Shown: positions 1-7,116 of the stretch, in pieces
How positions within the stretch are numbered: position 1 is the first letter of the stretch
How the letters are laid out: every line of letters starts with the position of its first letter
Assembly (NCBI GenBank): GCA_964483985.1
Contig: CAZADS010000042.1
Span: 1-12,527 of the forward strand
Length of the DNA: 12,527 nucleotides
Direction of reading: 5' to 3'
Origin: CAZADS01 sp964483985
GTDB lineage: Bacteria > Pseudomonadota > Alphaproteobacteria > Thalassobaculales > Thalassobaculaceae
Notes under the pieces: model-generated
The model's database searches: none
Seen by the model: only the letters and a program-made list of their open reading frames with translations
Told to the model about the DNA's origin: nothing
Made by a program: the position numbers and the translations under genes

Positions 1-1
1 T

Positions 2-133
2 CAGGATAGCTCAATGCTATCTTGCCTAGCAAAAGCCGACTGCCTTGTAGTGCGTCCGCCATTTGATCCAAAAAAAAAGCCGGGTGATTGGGTAAGAATT
101 ATTGAGTTTTCACTTAACTCTTCACGAATTTAA
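2..133 (+). CDS. moeA: Molybdopterin molybdenumtransferase MoeA, C-terminal fragment (5' end outside window)
   Basis: An open frame runs in from the left edge and ends at TAA 131-133, giving 43 residues that begin QDSSMLSCLAKADCLVVRPP and continue through a PGDWVRI stretch. This resembles the last part of MoeA (the domain IV beta-barrel), where a 'Q(D/G)S.ML..LA.AD.L..RPP' segment is followed by a 'GD.V.V' strand. MoeA inserts molybdenum into adenylylated molybdopterin in the cytoplasm, completing molybdenum cofactor. Its position upstream of lexA matches the moaC-moeA-lexA order known in many alphaproteobacteria, which supports the call. The catalytic MPT-binding domain lies outside the window, so the assignment rests on the short tail plus gene order. 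No terminator with a U-tract was seen in the 150 bp that follow. Confidence 0.72.
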   Translation, partial: QDSSMLSCLAKADCLVVRPPFDPKKKPGDWVRIIEFSLNSSRI

Positions 134-283
134 ATAGATAAAACTGTTGTTAGTTACCAAACTCAATTGCTCGAATGTCCATCACTCATGAGATAAAATT
201 TTAGAAAAATTAAGTTAAAATTGGTATCCTTTAATATCGAAGACTATTGCAATGATTGATCTAAATGAAATTGGGAGAATTTG

Positions 284-1336
284 ATGAGTAACGATGGAGC
301 TTCATTATTGGAAAACCGCATTCCGTCCCCAAATTCAAAGTGGTTAGCACAAATTCACGAAGACATACTGGAACCCGATTTACCCATCGTAGATCCTCAT
401 CATCATCTTTGGGACATGAGAAATAGACGTTATCTTCTTGATGAACTTCTCGAAGACATCAATAGTGGACACAATATTGTTGCCACCGTTTTTTTAGAAT
501 GTGCCTCAATGTATCGAGCCCTCGGGCCAGAACACTTAAAACCGATAGGAGAAACTGAATTTGTGAATGGAATCGCTGCAATGAGCGCAAGTGGCCGATA
601 TGGTAATGCAAAAATATGCGCAGGAATTGTTGGTTTTGCTGATCTCACATTAGGTGCAGCCGTCGAAACCGTCTTGGCTGCTCAAATAGCAGCAGGAAAT
701 GGGCGTTTCAGAGGCACCCGCTATGGGGCAGGATTTGATCCAAGTCCAGAAATTAACAATAGCCATACTAATCCAAGCCCCAGTATATACCTCGATCCGA
801 AATTTAAAGAGGGTTTTTCTAAACTTGAGTCCTTTGATCTTTCATTTGAGGCTTGGTTATATCACACTCAAATTTCTGACGTGTCTGCCCTTGCTGATGC
901 GTTCCCTCAGCAACGAATGGTACTCAACCATTTTGGCGGCCCCATGGGAATTGGCCCATACTTGGGAAAACGAGATGAAATTTTTCCCAAATGGAAAAAT
1001 AAGATAAAAGAATTGGCTAAACGACCGAATGTATTCGCCAAACTGGGGGGGTTAGGCATGATTATCAATGGCTATAAATTCCAAGACCGAGCCCGGCCTC
1101 CTGGATCTGAAGAGCTTGCGGCAACTTGGCGACCCTATTTTGACACAGCAATTGAATCATTTGGGGCAGAACGTTGCATGTTTGAGAGTAATTTTCCCGT
1201 AGACAAGGTAACATCGACCTATGCTGTTTACTGGAACGCATTTAAACGTATTGCCAGCGGGGCATCGGAACAAGAAAAGACAGCGCTATTTAGCGGTACA
1301 GCAAGTTCTTTTTACAAACTTAATATTAATGAATGA
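284..1336 (+). CDS. Amidohydrolase-2 family TIM-barrel hydrolase (COG3618 type)
   Basis: A 350-residue protein of the amidohydrolase 2 family (PF04909), cytoplasmic, with no signal peptide. Near the N-terminus VDPHHHLWD (residues 36-44) is the first-strand metal motif, with H39 and H41 as likely ligands. H194 (WLYHTQ) and H216 (VLNHFGGP) fit the later barrel histidines. Near the C-terminus ESNFPVDK (301-308) sits where many relatives have 'GSDWP', so the usual Asp position is N303; as I recall, a subfamily shares this Asn. Family members hydrolyse lactones or related cyclic compounds or decarboxylate aromatic acids; the substrate here is unknown. I chose ATG 284 over TTG 281 because GGGAGA at 273-278 lies 5 nt upstream. 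The gene interrupts the moeA-lexA order and has its own gaps on both sides (150 and 269 bp), so it is probably transcribed on its own. Confidence is high for the family and low for a specific reaction. Confidence 0.88.
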   Translation: MSNDGASLLENRIPSPNSKWLAQIHEDILEPDLPIVDPHHHLWDMRNRRYLLDELLEDINSGHNIVATVFLECASMYRALGPEHLKPIGETEFVNGIAAMSASGRYGNAKICAGIVGFADLTLGAAVETVLAAQIAAGNGRFRGTRYGAGFDPSPEINNSHTNPSPSIYLDPKFKEGFSKLESFDLSFEAWLYHTQISDVSALADAFPQQRMVLNHFGGPMGIGPYLGKRDEIFPKWKNKIKELAKRPNVFAKLGGLGMIINGYKFQDRARPPGSEELAATWRPYFDTAIESFGAERCMFESNFPVDKVTSTYAVYWNAFKRIASGASEQEKTALFSGTASSFYKLNINE

Positions 1337-1531
1337 AAATTATTAGATTATCTTTAAAAATCTTCAATATGTTACTCATGGTCAAGTTTCAAAGCAGATA
1401 ACACATCCCATATTACGGCCATATACAATTTGATTTTTCGGTATTCACTGAATCCGGACGCATAAATACTAACCCACAAATTTAACACGCCGCTTACATC
1501 GTAAAACCAATAACTAAAAGATGTAAAAACG

Positions 1532-1560
1532 TTGACGATTTATAAGAACTAAAGTAGAAC
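1532..1560 (+). promoter_or_regulatory. Predicted sigma-70 promoter of lexA
   Basis: TTGACG at 1532-1537 matches the -35 consensus at 5 of 6 positions. TAGAAC at 1555-1560 matches the -10 consensus at 4 of 6, with a 17-bp spacer. The SOS box at 1546-1560 covers the spacer and the -10, the arrangement expected for repression by exclusion of RNA polymerase. The predicted transcript would start near 1567, leaving a leader of about 40 nt before ATG 1606. This is read by eye and not measured. Confidence 0.55.
1546..1560 (+). promoter_or_regulatory. LexA operator (SOS box 1), GAAC-N7-GAAC
   Basis: GAACTAAAGTAGAAC is an exact match to the direct-repeat operator GAAC-N7-GAAC (GTTC-N7-GTTC on the other strand) used by LexA of Alphaproteobacteria. 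It overlaps the predicted -10 of lexA, so LexA would repress its own gene until it is cleaved after DNA damage. Both half-sites are perfect. Confidence 0.85.
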
Positions 1561-1570
1561 ATTATTTAAT

Positions 1571-1585
1571 GTTTCTATTTTGTTC
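1571..1585 (+). promoter_or_regulatory. Second LexA operator (SOS box 2), GTTT-N7-GTTC
   Basis: GTTTCTATTTTGTTC keeps the 7-bp spacing of the alphaproteobacterial SOS box, with one mismatch in the first half-site (GTTT for GTTC). It lies 10 bp downstream of box 1, in the opposite orientation, close to the predicted transcription start and 20 bp before the lexA start codon. Position and spacing make it a likely second, weaker site for LexA autoregulation. Confidence 0.6.
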
Positions 1586-1605
1586 TTAATGTTTAGCTTT
1601 TAGCC

Positions 1606-2328
1606 ATGCTTACTAAAAAACAATACGAGTTACTTTTATTTATTGACGGCAGATTAAGTTCTACTGGTATTTCACCGTCCTTTGATGAAATGAAGGATGC
1701 GCTTAATTTACAGTCTAAATCAGGGATCCATCGTTTAATTTCTGCCCTGGAAGAGCGCGGGTATATTCGACGTTTACCTCATAGGGCCAGAGCATTAGAA
1801 ATTATAAAGGTTCCAAATAAAAGAAAAGAATACGCCACCAAGGAAAAGATGAGTGACGAAAGATTTGGAAAACGAGGGTTTTCGCCCAACGTGATTCCAG
1901 GAAATTTTCCTCGTGTCACCTCTGAAAAGGGAATTATTGCCTCAGAAAATATCGCTTTACCTCTATATGGAAGGATAGCAGCTGGCACGCCAATAGAGGC
2001 ACTCAGATGTCATTCTAGCGAAATACAAGTGCCGCAAACTATGATCGGAAAAGGGGATCATTATGCAGTAGAGGTAGCTGGTGATTCAATGGAATCTGCA
2101 GGGATATTAGATGGGGACACGGTGATAATCAAACAATGCGACACTGCTGATAGTGGATCTATAGTAGTAGCTTTGGTAGATGAATTTGAAGTTACTCTTA
2201 AAAGGATTCGCAAAAGAGGTCACGCGATAGCACTTGAACCGGCAAATCCCAAATACGAAACTCGGATTTTTGGCCCCAATCAAGTTAAAGTACAGGGTAA
2301 GTTAGTAGGGTTATTACGTAAATATTAA
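1606..2328 (+). CDS. lexA: SOS-response repressor and self-cleaving protease LexA
   Basis: LexA represses SOS genes and is inactivated by RecA-stimulated self-cleavage after DNA damage. The 240 residues start MLTKKQYELLLFI, the typical alphaproteobacterial LexA start, followed by a winged-helix DNA-binding domain (about 1-68) with SPSFDEMKDAL and KSGIHRLISALEERG. A linker of about 50 residues precedes the S24 peptidase domain (about 117-240). The cleavage site is A126-G127 in YGRIAAGTP. The nucleophile is S161 (GDSMES) and the general base is K199 (VTLKR), so the protein looks fully active. The linker is longer than in E. coli LexA (202 residues), as is common in this class. No clear Shine-Dalgarno is seen before ATG 1606. 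Two operators upstream indicate autoregulation. The protein itself looks ordinary. Confidence 0.97.
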   Translation: MLTKKQYELLLFIDGRLSSTGISPSFDEMKDALNLQSKSGIHRLISALEERGYIRRLPHRARALEIIKVPNKRKEYATKEKMSDERFGKRGFSPNVIPGNFPRVTSEKGIIASENIALPLYGRIAAGTPIEALRCHSSEIQVPQTMIGKGDHYAVEVAGDSMESAGILDGDTVIIKQCDTADSGSIVVALVDEFEVTLKRIRKRGHAIALEPANPKYETRIFGPNQVKVQGKLVGLLRKY

Positions 2329-2365
2329 ACTCCGAAAATTTTGTTCTTAGCCTTAACAAATCTCA

Positions 2366-2391
2366 TAACCATGATAATAAATCACTGGTTA
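2366..2391 (+). terminator. Hairpin after lexA, possible terminator or processing element
   Basis: TAACCATGAT (2366-2375) pairs with ATCA (2381-2384) and TGGTTA (2386-2391) around an AATAA loop, giving 10 bp with a single bulged C at 2385. It lies 38 bp past the lexA stop. No run of T follows, so an intrinsic terminator is not proven; it could also be a transcript-stabilising stem between lexA and gltX. Confidence 0.3.
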
Positions 2392-2444
2392 CTGCTGCAT
2401 GTGACAAAATAATAAAGCAATAAATTTTTAAAACTGTTTGACCA

Positions 2445-2460
2445 TAGAAAGAAATTTCTA
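2445..2460 (+). promoter_or_regulatory. Small GAAA-loop inverted repeat just before the gltX start
   Basis: TAGAAA (2445-2450) and TTTCTA (2455-2460) are exact inverted repeats around GAAA, a GNRA-type tetraloop sequence. The stem ends 4 nt before the gltX ATG and includes the only purine-rich stretch that could serve as ribosome binding site. If folded it could limit gltX translation. The stem is short and AT-rich, so chance is a real alternative. Confidence 0.25.
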
Positions 2461-2464
2461 ATTC

Positions 2465-3862
2465 ATGGATGTAATCACTCGGTTCGCACCCTCACCCACA
2501 GGATTTCTTCATATTGGAGGAGCTCGCACTGCGTTATTTAATTGGCTTTTTGCCCAACATCACAAAGGGAGATATCTTCTCCGTATAGAAGATACTGACC
2601 GAGTACGGTCTACCAAAGAAGCAGTTGCCGCGATTTTTGATGGCCTCAACTGGCTAGGTATCTCAAGCACAGAACCGGCCGTTTTTCAATTTGACCGAAT
2701 TGAACGCCATAGGAAAATTGCAGAAGAACTCCTAGATAACGGTAACGCCTACCGCTGCTATTGTTCTCGGGAAGAGTTAGAGCAAATGCGCATTCTAGCT
2801 CGAAAAGAAGGTCGAGCAGCTATGTACGATGGCCGATGGAGAAACAAAGATCCCAAAGAGGCACCTATCGGTATCAACCCAGTCATCCGACTAAAAACAC
2901 CATTAAAGGGCAAAACTACATTGACTGACTTAGTGCAGGGGTCCGTTACCGTCGCAAATAGTCAAGTGGACGACTTCGTTTTGATCAGGGCCGATAATAC
3001 ACCTACCTATATGCTATCTGTCGTTGTAGATGACCACGATATGGGAGTTACACATGTCATTAGGGGCAACGACCACCTGAACAACGCGTTCCGGCAGACG
3101 CAATTGTATAATGCTATGGGATGGGCGCTTCCTAAGTTTGCCCACGTCCCCTTGATTCATGGACAAGACGGTGGAAAACTTTCAAAAAGACACGGAGCAA
3201 CGGGCGTAGAAGCCTATCGTGAAATGGGGTATTTACCCGAAGCTCTATTTAATTACTTACTTCGCCTGGGTTGGAGTCACGGTGATGACGAAATTATTAG
3301 TCGATTGGACGCCATAAAATGGTTCGATCTTACATCGGTTGGTCGATCCGCATCACAATTTGATATCGCAAAGTTAGATAACCTAAATAAACATTACTTG
3401 ACCCAAATTTCGGATCAAAAGCTCATTGAGTTAGTAAAAGACCGGTTGAAAGAACGCCCACGGATAAATATCAATGATCAAACTATAAGCCGGATCCGGA
3501 GAGGGATTGGCAGTCTAAAAATACGCAATACCAATTTAAATGAACTCTCGGAATCATTAGCGTTCTATGCTGCTGCCCTGCCTTTGCCGATAAATGAAAA
3601 AGCTTCGGCAATACTCGACGACAAGGCGTTGAATCTGATTTATGGACTTATAGAACCGATCAAAACACTCAACCCATGGACAGAAAAAGAAGTTGAAACG
3701 TTATTGCTTCAGTATACGGAAAGTCGCAATGTAAAGCTCAAAGCTGTTGCTCAACCTTTACGAGTAGCCTTGACAGGGTCTAACGTATCTCCTGCAATTT
3801 TCGAAGTTCTCACTATTCTCGGACGCGATGAAGTTGTAAAACGCATTGAGTCAGTTTGCTGA
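2465..3862 (+). CDS. gltX: Glutamyl-tRNA synthetase
   Basis: This class I aminoacyl-tRNA synthetase charges tRNA-Glu (and possibly tRNA-Gln, later amidated) in the cytoplasm. The 465 residues are normal length. APSPTGFLHIGGARTALFN carries the HIGH-type motif at H16-G19, and GGKLSKRHG carries the KMSKS-type motif (KLSKR, 238-242). Between them, RFAPSPTG, RIEDTD (40-45) and the RGNDHLNNAFRQ block (200-211) fit the Rossmann fold and the glutamate/tRNA acceptor site. C98 and C100 remain of the E. coli zinc-binding set, but the following YDGRW has Trp at the third Cys position, so a zinc site is probably absent; as I recall this is usual in the class. The start matches the family N-terminus exactly. 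The following gltA is 81 bp downstream on the same strand, a common pairing in alphaproteobacteria. Many members have two gltX paralogs, and this one cannot be ranked as 1 or 2 from the sequence. Confidence 0.96.
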   Translation: MDVITRFAPSPTGFLHIGGARTALFNWLFAQHHKGRYLLRIEDTDRVRSTKEAVAAIFDGLNWLGISSTEPAVFQFDRIERHRKIAEELLDNGNAYRCYCSREELEQMRILARKEGRAAMYDGRWRNKDPKEAPIGINPVIRLKTPLKGKTTLTDLVQGSVTVANSQVDDFVLIRADNTPTYMLSVVVDDHDMGVTHVIRGNDHLNNAFRQTQLYNAMGWALPKFAHVPLIHGQDGGKLSKRHGATGVEAYREMGYLPEALFNYLLRLGWSHGDDEIISRLDAIKWFDLTSVGRSASQFDIAKLDNLNKHYLTQISDQKLIELVKDRLKERPRININDQTISRIRRGIGSLKIRNTNLNELSESLAFYAAALPLPINEKASAILDDKALNLIYGLIEPIKTLNPWTEKEVETLLLQYTESRNVKLKAVAQPLRVALTGSNVSPAIFEVLTILGRDEVVKRIESVC

Positions 3863-3943
3863 AAAGGTCACAACCCACTACACTGATTTACAGCAAGGCA
3901 ATATGATGCCCAGATTAAGGGCGGAGACAAAGGATTTTAGAGG

Positions 3944-5248
3944 ATGATACAAAACAACTCGGGAACATTTACGCTGACGAATGATAAAACAGGCGAAAAA
4001 TATACTCTACCGGTAATAGACGGCAGCGTTGGTCCGAGCGTCATAGATGTCCGACGTCTATATGGGGAAACAGATCATTTTACCTATGATCCCGGATATA
4101 CATCGACTGGATCATGTGAATCCGCCTTAACTTATATTGATGGGGATCAGGGTATACTTCTTCATCGGGGCTACCCTATTGAAGAATTAGCTGAAAAGAG
4201 CAATTTCCTCGAACTTGCCTACCTTCTTCTTTTTGGAGATCTTCCTAACCAGACGAAGGCTGAAGAATTCACCAGAGGTATAACCTACCACACAATGCTG
4301 CATGACCAATTAAACAACTTTTATAGAGGTTTCCGAAGGGATGCGCATCCCATGGCTATAATGTGTGGCGTCGTAGGAGCTTTATCTGCTTTTTACCATG
4401 ATTCCACTGATATTAATGATCCACATGCGAGAATGGTGGCTTCCTACAGATTGATAGCGAAAATGCCAACTATAGCTGCTATGGCTTATAAATATTCGCT
4501 TGGGCAACCCTTCAACTATCCTCAAAATAATCTTTCATATGCGGAAAATTTTCTCTATATGCTTTTTGCAGTCCCCGCAGAAGATTATGAAATGAATCCA
4601 GTTTTGTCCCGTGCCATGGACAGGCTGTTAATTCTACACGCGGACCATGAACAAAACGCGTCAACTTCTACTGTCCGCTTAGCGGGTTCTTCGGGTGCTA
4701 ATCCATTTGCATGTATCGCGGCGGGGATCGCATCTCTTTGGGGTCCAGCCCACGGAGGTGCAAATGAGGCCGTTCTCAACATGCTTACAGAGATAGGACA
4801 TAAAGATCGAATAAACGAATTCGTAAAAAAAGCTAAGGATAAAGATGACCCCTTTCGATTAATGGGTTTCGGCCATCGTGTTTACAAAAACTACGACCCA
4901 CGAGCTACCGTTATGATGGAAAGCTGCCATGAGGTGCTGGATGACCTAGGAATAGATGATCCCTTACTTGAACTTGCTATGGGTCTTGAGAAAGTTGCTA
5001 GAGAAGACGAGTATTTTGTTGATCGCAATCTTTACCCTAATGTTGATTTCTATTCTGGAATTATACTTAAGGCTATGGGATTTCCTTCCAGCATGTTTAC
5101 TGTATTATTCGCTGTAGCAAGAACTACTGGGTGGATAGCTCAATGGAAAGAAATGATAGAGGATCCTACACAGAAGATTGGGCGTCCTAGACAACTTTAT
5201 ACTGGACCAACCAAGAGACCATTTGTTTCTCTTGAAGATCGAGTATAG
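3944..5248 (+). CDS. gltA: Type II (hexameric, gram-negative type) citrate synthase
   Basis: Citrate synthase condenses acetyl-CoA with oxaloacetate to citrate, the entry step of the TCA cycle, in the cytoplasm. The 434 residues match the E. coli GltA-like enzyme in length and layout: an N-terminal beta domain (about 1-50), then the all-helical core. Catalytic residues are present: H270 in WGPAHGGANE (E. coli H264), H311 in GFGHRVYKNYDPR (H305) and D368 in NVDFYSG (D362). H235 in HADHEQNAS fits the oxaloacetate-binding His. The start at ATG 3944 is supported by AAGGA at 3930-3934 with 9 nt spacing and by the family N-terminal pattern. AGAGG directly touching the ATG is too close to act as ribosome binding site. 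It probably shares transcripts with gltX. The 251 bp downstream show no strong terminator. Confidence 0.97.
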   Translation: MIQNNSGTFTLTNDKTGEKYTLPVIDGSVGPSVIDVRRLYGETDHFTYDPGYTSTGSCESALTYIDGDQGILLHRGYPIEELAEKSNFLELAYLLLFGDLPNQTKAEEFTRGITYHTMLHDQLNNFYRGFRRDAHPMAIMCGVVGALSAFYHDSTDINDPHARMVASYRLIAKMPTIAAMAYKYSLGQPFNYPQNNLSYAENFLYMLFAVPAEDYEMNPVLSRAMDRLLILHADHEQNASTSTVRLAGSSGANPFACIAAGIASLWGPAHGGANEAVLNMLTEIGHKDRINEFVKKAKDKDDPFRLMGFGHRVYKNYDPRATVMMESCHEVLDDLGIDDPLLELAMGLEKVAREDEYFVDRNLYPNVDFYSGIILKAMGFPSSMFTVLFAVARTTGWIAQWKEMIEDPTQKIGRPRQLYTGPTKRPFVSLEDRV

Positions 5249-5418
5249 AGCTTAATTTAGTCGGAAATCAGAGATCAAAACCTATCTACCTAAATACAAA
5301 CCACGAGATATTCAATATTGGAATTAATCCCAAATGCCAAAACAGGTTAAGAAAAAAGGATTAAATAGGTAAATATGTCACAGTTAGATATTACAATAAA
5401 AGCGACCACGGTCTATGA

Positions 5419-5446
5419 TTGACTTGATCGAACAATGCGTTAAAAA
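5419..5446 (+). promoter_or_regulatory. Possible sigma-70 promoter for the rhlE-type helicase gene
   Basis: TTGACT (5419-5424, 5 of 6 to the -35 consensus) and TAAAAA (5441-5446, 4 of 6 to the -10) are separated by 16 bp, about 54 bp before the TTG start codon. In AT-rich DNA such pairs arise by chance, so this is tentative. The rest of the 5249-5499 gap shows no RNA gene, no strong hairpin and no convincing small coding frame. Confidence 0.35.
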
Positions 5447-5499
5447 CCGGCTTCAATATATTCAAGAAGAAATCAAGTGTTTTAAGCTCGGATGAACCA

Positions 5500-6861
5500 T
5501 TGAATTTTTCTGACCTTGGTCTTAGTGAGCACGTAGTAAGCGCCGTCGCCGAAGCAGGCTACGATATTCCAACTCCTATTCAACAACAGTCCATCCCAAT
5601 TATTCTAACAGGGAGAGATGTTTTAGGCTGTGCACAAACAGGAACCGGAAAGACTGCCTCTTTTACCCTCCCGATGATAGACATTCTAGCAGCCGGTCGG
5701 GCAAAAGCTCGAATGTCACGTTCGCTAATCTTATGCCCCACTCGTGAATTAGCGGCACAAGTCGCCGAAAATTTTAAACGCTATGGTAAAAACCATTCAT
5801 TAAAAATGGCTCTATTAATAGGAGGAGTAGCATTTAACGACCAAGAACAACAACTTGATCGTGGTGTGGACGTTTTAATAGCAACTCCTGGTCGTTTGCT
5901 AGATCATTTCGACCGAGGAAAAATCCTTCTCAATGATGTTAAAATTTTAGTCATCGATGAAGCGGACCGAATGCTGGATATGGGTTTTATCCCAGATGTT
6001 GAACGTATAGTCTCTCTTTTGCCTACGATGAGGCAAACGTTATTTTTTTCAGCTACTTTAGATACTAGTATCAGAACACTGGCAGATTCTTTCTTAATTC
6101 ATCCAAAAGAAATTACTGTGGCCCCTCCCGCATCTACCGCTGAAACGGTATTGCAACGGCTAGTAAATACAGAAAAGAAAAACAAACGAAAAGTTTTAAG
6201 AATTTTGCTAAACAGCGAAAATATTTCTAATGCTTTAATATTCTGTAATAAAAAAAGAGAAGTTGGAATTGTTTATAGGTCTCTATTACGACATGGATAT
6301 GACGCTCTTATTTTACATGGGGATTTACCTCAACCGGCACGTATGGAGACACTTGCGAAATTTAAAGCCGGAGACGCAAAACTATTAGTAGCCAGTGACG
6401 TAGCTGCTAGAGGGTTAGACATCGCTGGGTTAAGCCATGTTTTTAATTTCGATGTTCCCACAAACGGTGAAGATTACGTTCATAGAATTGGTCGAACAGG
6501 GCGTGCTGGAAAAAAAGGACGTGCTTTCACAATAAGCACATCAGAAGACGAAAAATATATCCAAGCCATTGTAACTTTAATAAAAAAACCAATAAAAATC
6601 GCTGATATCCAACAGGAATTAAACACGCTTATCAATTTGAATATTAATATGAGCATGAGCCAAACAAGACTGCCCCATCCTACTGCGGATAATGGTCATA
6701 ATTCAAAAAAAGATTCGATTCAGCGTCGAGAACGAAGATCTAAAAAGAATAACGAATACGGAGAAAAAATACCTCCGCCGGTTGCACCAAATGCCCCAAC
6801 CATTGGTATGGGCGATCATATTCCCGCTTTTTTGTTACGTTCGCAACGCCCTACTACTTAA
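5500..6861 (+). CDS. rhlE: RhlE-family DEAD-box ATP-dependent RNA helicase
   Basis: This enzyme unwinds or remodels RNA at the expense of ATP and is usually tied to ribosome assembly, cold growth or mRNA decay. All helicase motifs are visible in 453 residues: Q motif around 21-33 (GYDIPTPIQQQSIP), AQTGTGKT (45-52), PTRELAAQ (80-87), TPGRL (129-133), DEAD (153-156), SAT (184-186), LIFCNKK (246-252), ARGLD (303-307) and HRIGRTGRAG (328-337). A basic tail follows (about 390-453), with a Lys/Arg-rich stretch and a GMGDHIPAFLLR end that is familiar from alphaproteobacterial RhlE-type proteins. The start is TTG 5500: the frame has no ATG between it and the upstream in-frame stop at 5425-5427, and MNFSDLGLS is the expected N-terminus. 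A weak GGA at 5490-5492 precedes it. The RhlE, RhlB and DeaD subfamilies are hard to separate by eye, so the symbol is likely but not certain. Confidence 0.93.
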   Translation: MNFSDLGLSEHVVSAVAEAGYDIPTPIQQQSIPIILTGRDVLGCAQTGTGKTASFTLPMIDILAAGRAKARMSRSLILCPTRELAAQVAENFKRYGKNHSLKMALLIGGVAFNDQEQQLDRGVDVLIATPGRLLDHFDRGKILLNDVKILVIDEADRMLDMGFIPDVERIVSLLPTMRQTLFFSATLDTSIRTLADSFLIHPKEITVAPPASTAETVLQRLVNTEKKNKRKVLRILLNSENISNALIFCNKKREVGIVYRSLLRHGYDALILHGDLPQPARMETLAKFKAGDAKLLVASDVAARGLDIAGLSHVFNFDVPTNGEDYVHRIGRTGRAGKKGRAFTISTSEDEKYIQAIVTLIKKPIKIADIQQELNTLINLNINMSMSQTRLPHPTADNGHNSKKDSIQRRERRSKKNNEYGEKIPPPVAPNAPTIGMGDHIPAFLLRSQRPTT

Positions 6862-6873
6862 TTCAATCAACGG

Positions 6874-6915
6874 AACGGTTTATTATATTGTTAGAACTAG
6901 CTGTCATAAACGGTT
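6874..6915. terminator. Imperfect inverted repeat at the convergent rhlE / DUF2783 junction
   Basis: AACGGTTTAT (6874-6883) and ATAAACGGTT (6906-6915) pair at 9 of 10 positions, with one G-G mismatch and a 22-nt loop. The element spans the 42-bp gap between two genes that end facing each other and runs into the last codons of the minus-strand gene. A two-way terminator would be expected here, but no T-tract flanks it, so the assignment is weak. Confidence 0.25.
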
Positions 6916-7113
6916 AGAGATAATACTTTCTCTTGCTATTAATAAAGCTTCATCCAGAATTTCTTTTCTACCTATATGATTTGCTAAAATTAGTATTAAC
7001 TGTGCATTTAATTGTCGGCTTTCATCATCTGAAAGATCTTGATGGGATTCCAAAATAGACTCGTAGAAATCATCTGGATTAGAAATTCTTAGTTGAGTTA
7101 AAAGTTGTCCCAT
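6904..7113 (-). CDS. Small DUF2783-family protein, partner of the upstream FAD monooxygenase
   Basis: A 69-residue, acidic, probably all-helical soluble protein. The pattern NPDDFYESILESHQDLSDDE followed by SRQLNAQLILILANHIG and a final EALLIARE resembles the DUF2783 family, whose members are short and are typically encoded right after a class A flavin monooxygenase. Here its start codon lies 3 nt after the monooxygenase stop. A GGGAG ribosome binding site (7124-7128 on the plus strand, read in reverse) sits inside the end of that gene, 10 nt before ATG, which suggests translational coupling. Its function is unknown; a role as a small subunit or stabiliser of the hydroxylase is only inferred from the pairing. 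No metal-binding cysteines, membrane segment or DNA-binding motif is visible. Confidence 0.82.
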   Translation of the reverse strand: MGQLLTQLRISNPDDFYESILESHQDLSDDESRQLNAQLILILANHIGRKEILDEALLIARESIISNRL

Positions 7114-7116
7114 CTG

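Noticed and set aside
209..237. Promoter for the amidohydrolase gene (TTAAGT / TAATAT)
   Set aside because: The -35 matches at only 3 of 6 positions; the region is AT-rich enough that such pairs are uninformative.
1348..1366. AGATT / AATCT stem just after the amidohydrolase gene as a terminator
   Set aside because: Only 5 AT-rich base pairs, a 9-nt loop and no T-tract; expected by chance.
3908..3922. GCCC-N7-GGGC stem before gltA as a riboswitch or attenuator
   Set aside because: A 4-bp stem alone is too small, no alternative structure or T-run was seen, and the gltA ribosome binding site lies outside it.
5375..5422. Short 15-codon frame MSQLDITIKATTVYD in the gltA-rhlE gap
   Set aside because: Too short, with no conserved pattern; its upstream AGG is poor evidence in such AT-rich sequence.
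6692..6979. Plus-strand 95-codon frame overlapping the end of rhlE
   Set aside because: It lies mostly in another frame of the rhlE tail and continues over the convergent junction into DUF2783; no ribosome binding site and no recognisable protein pattern.
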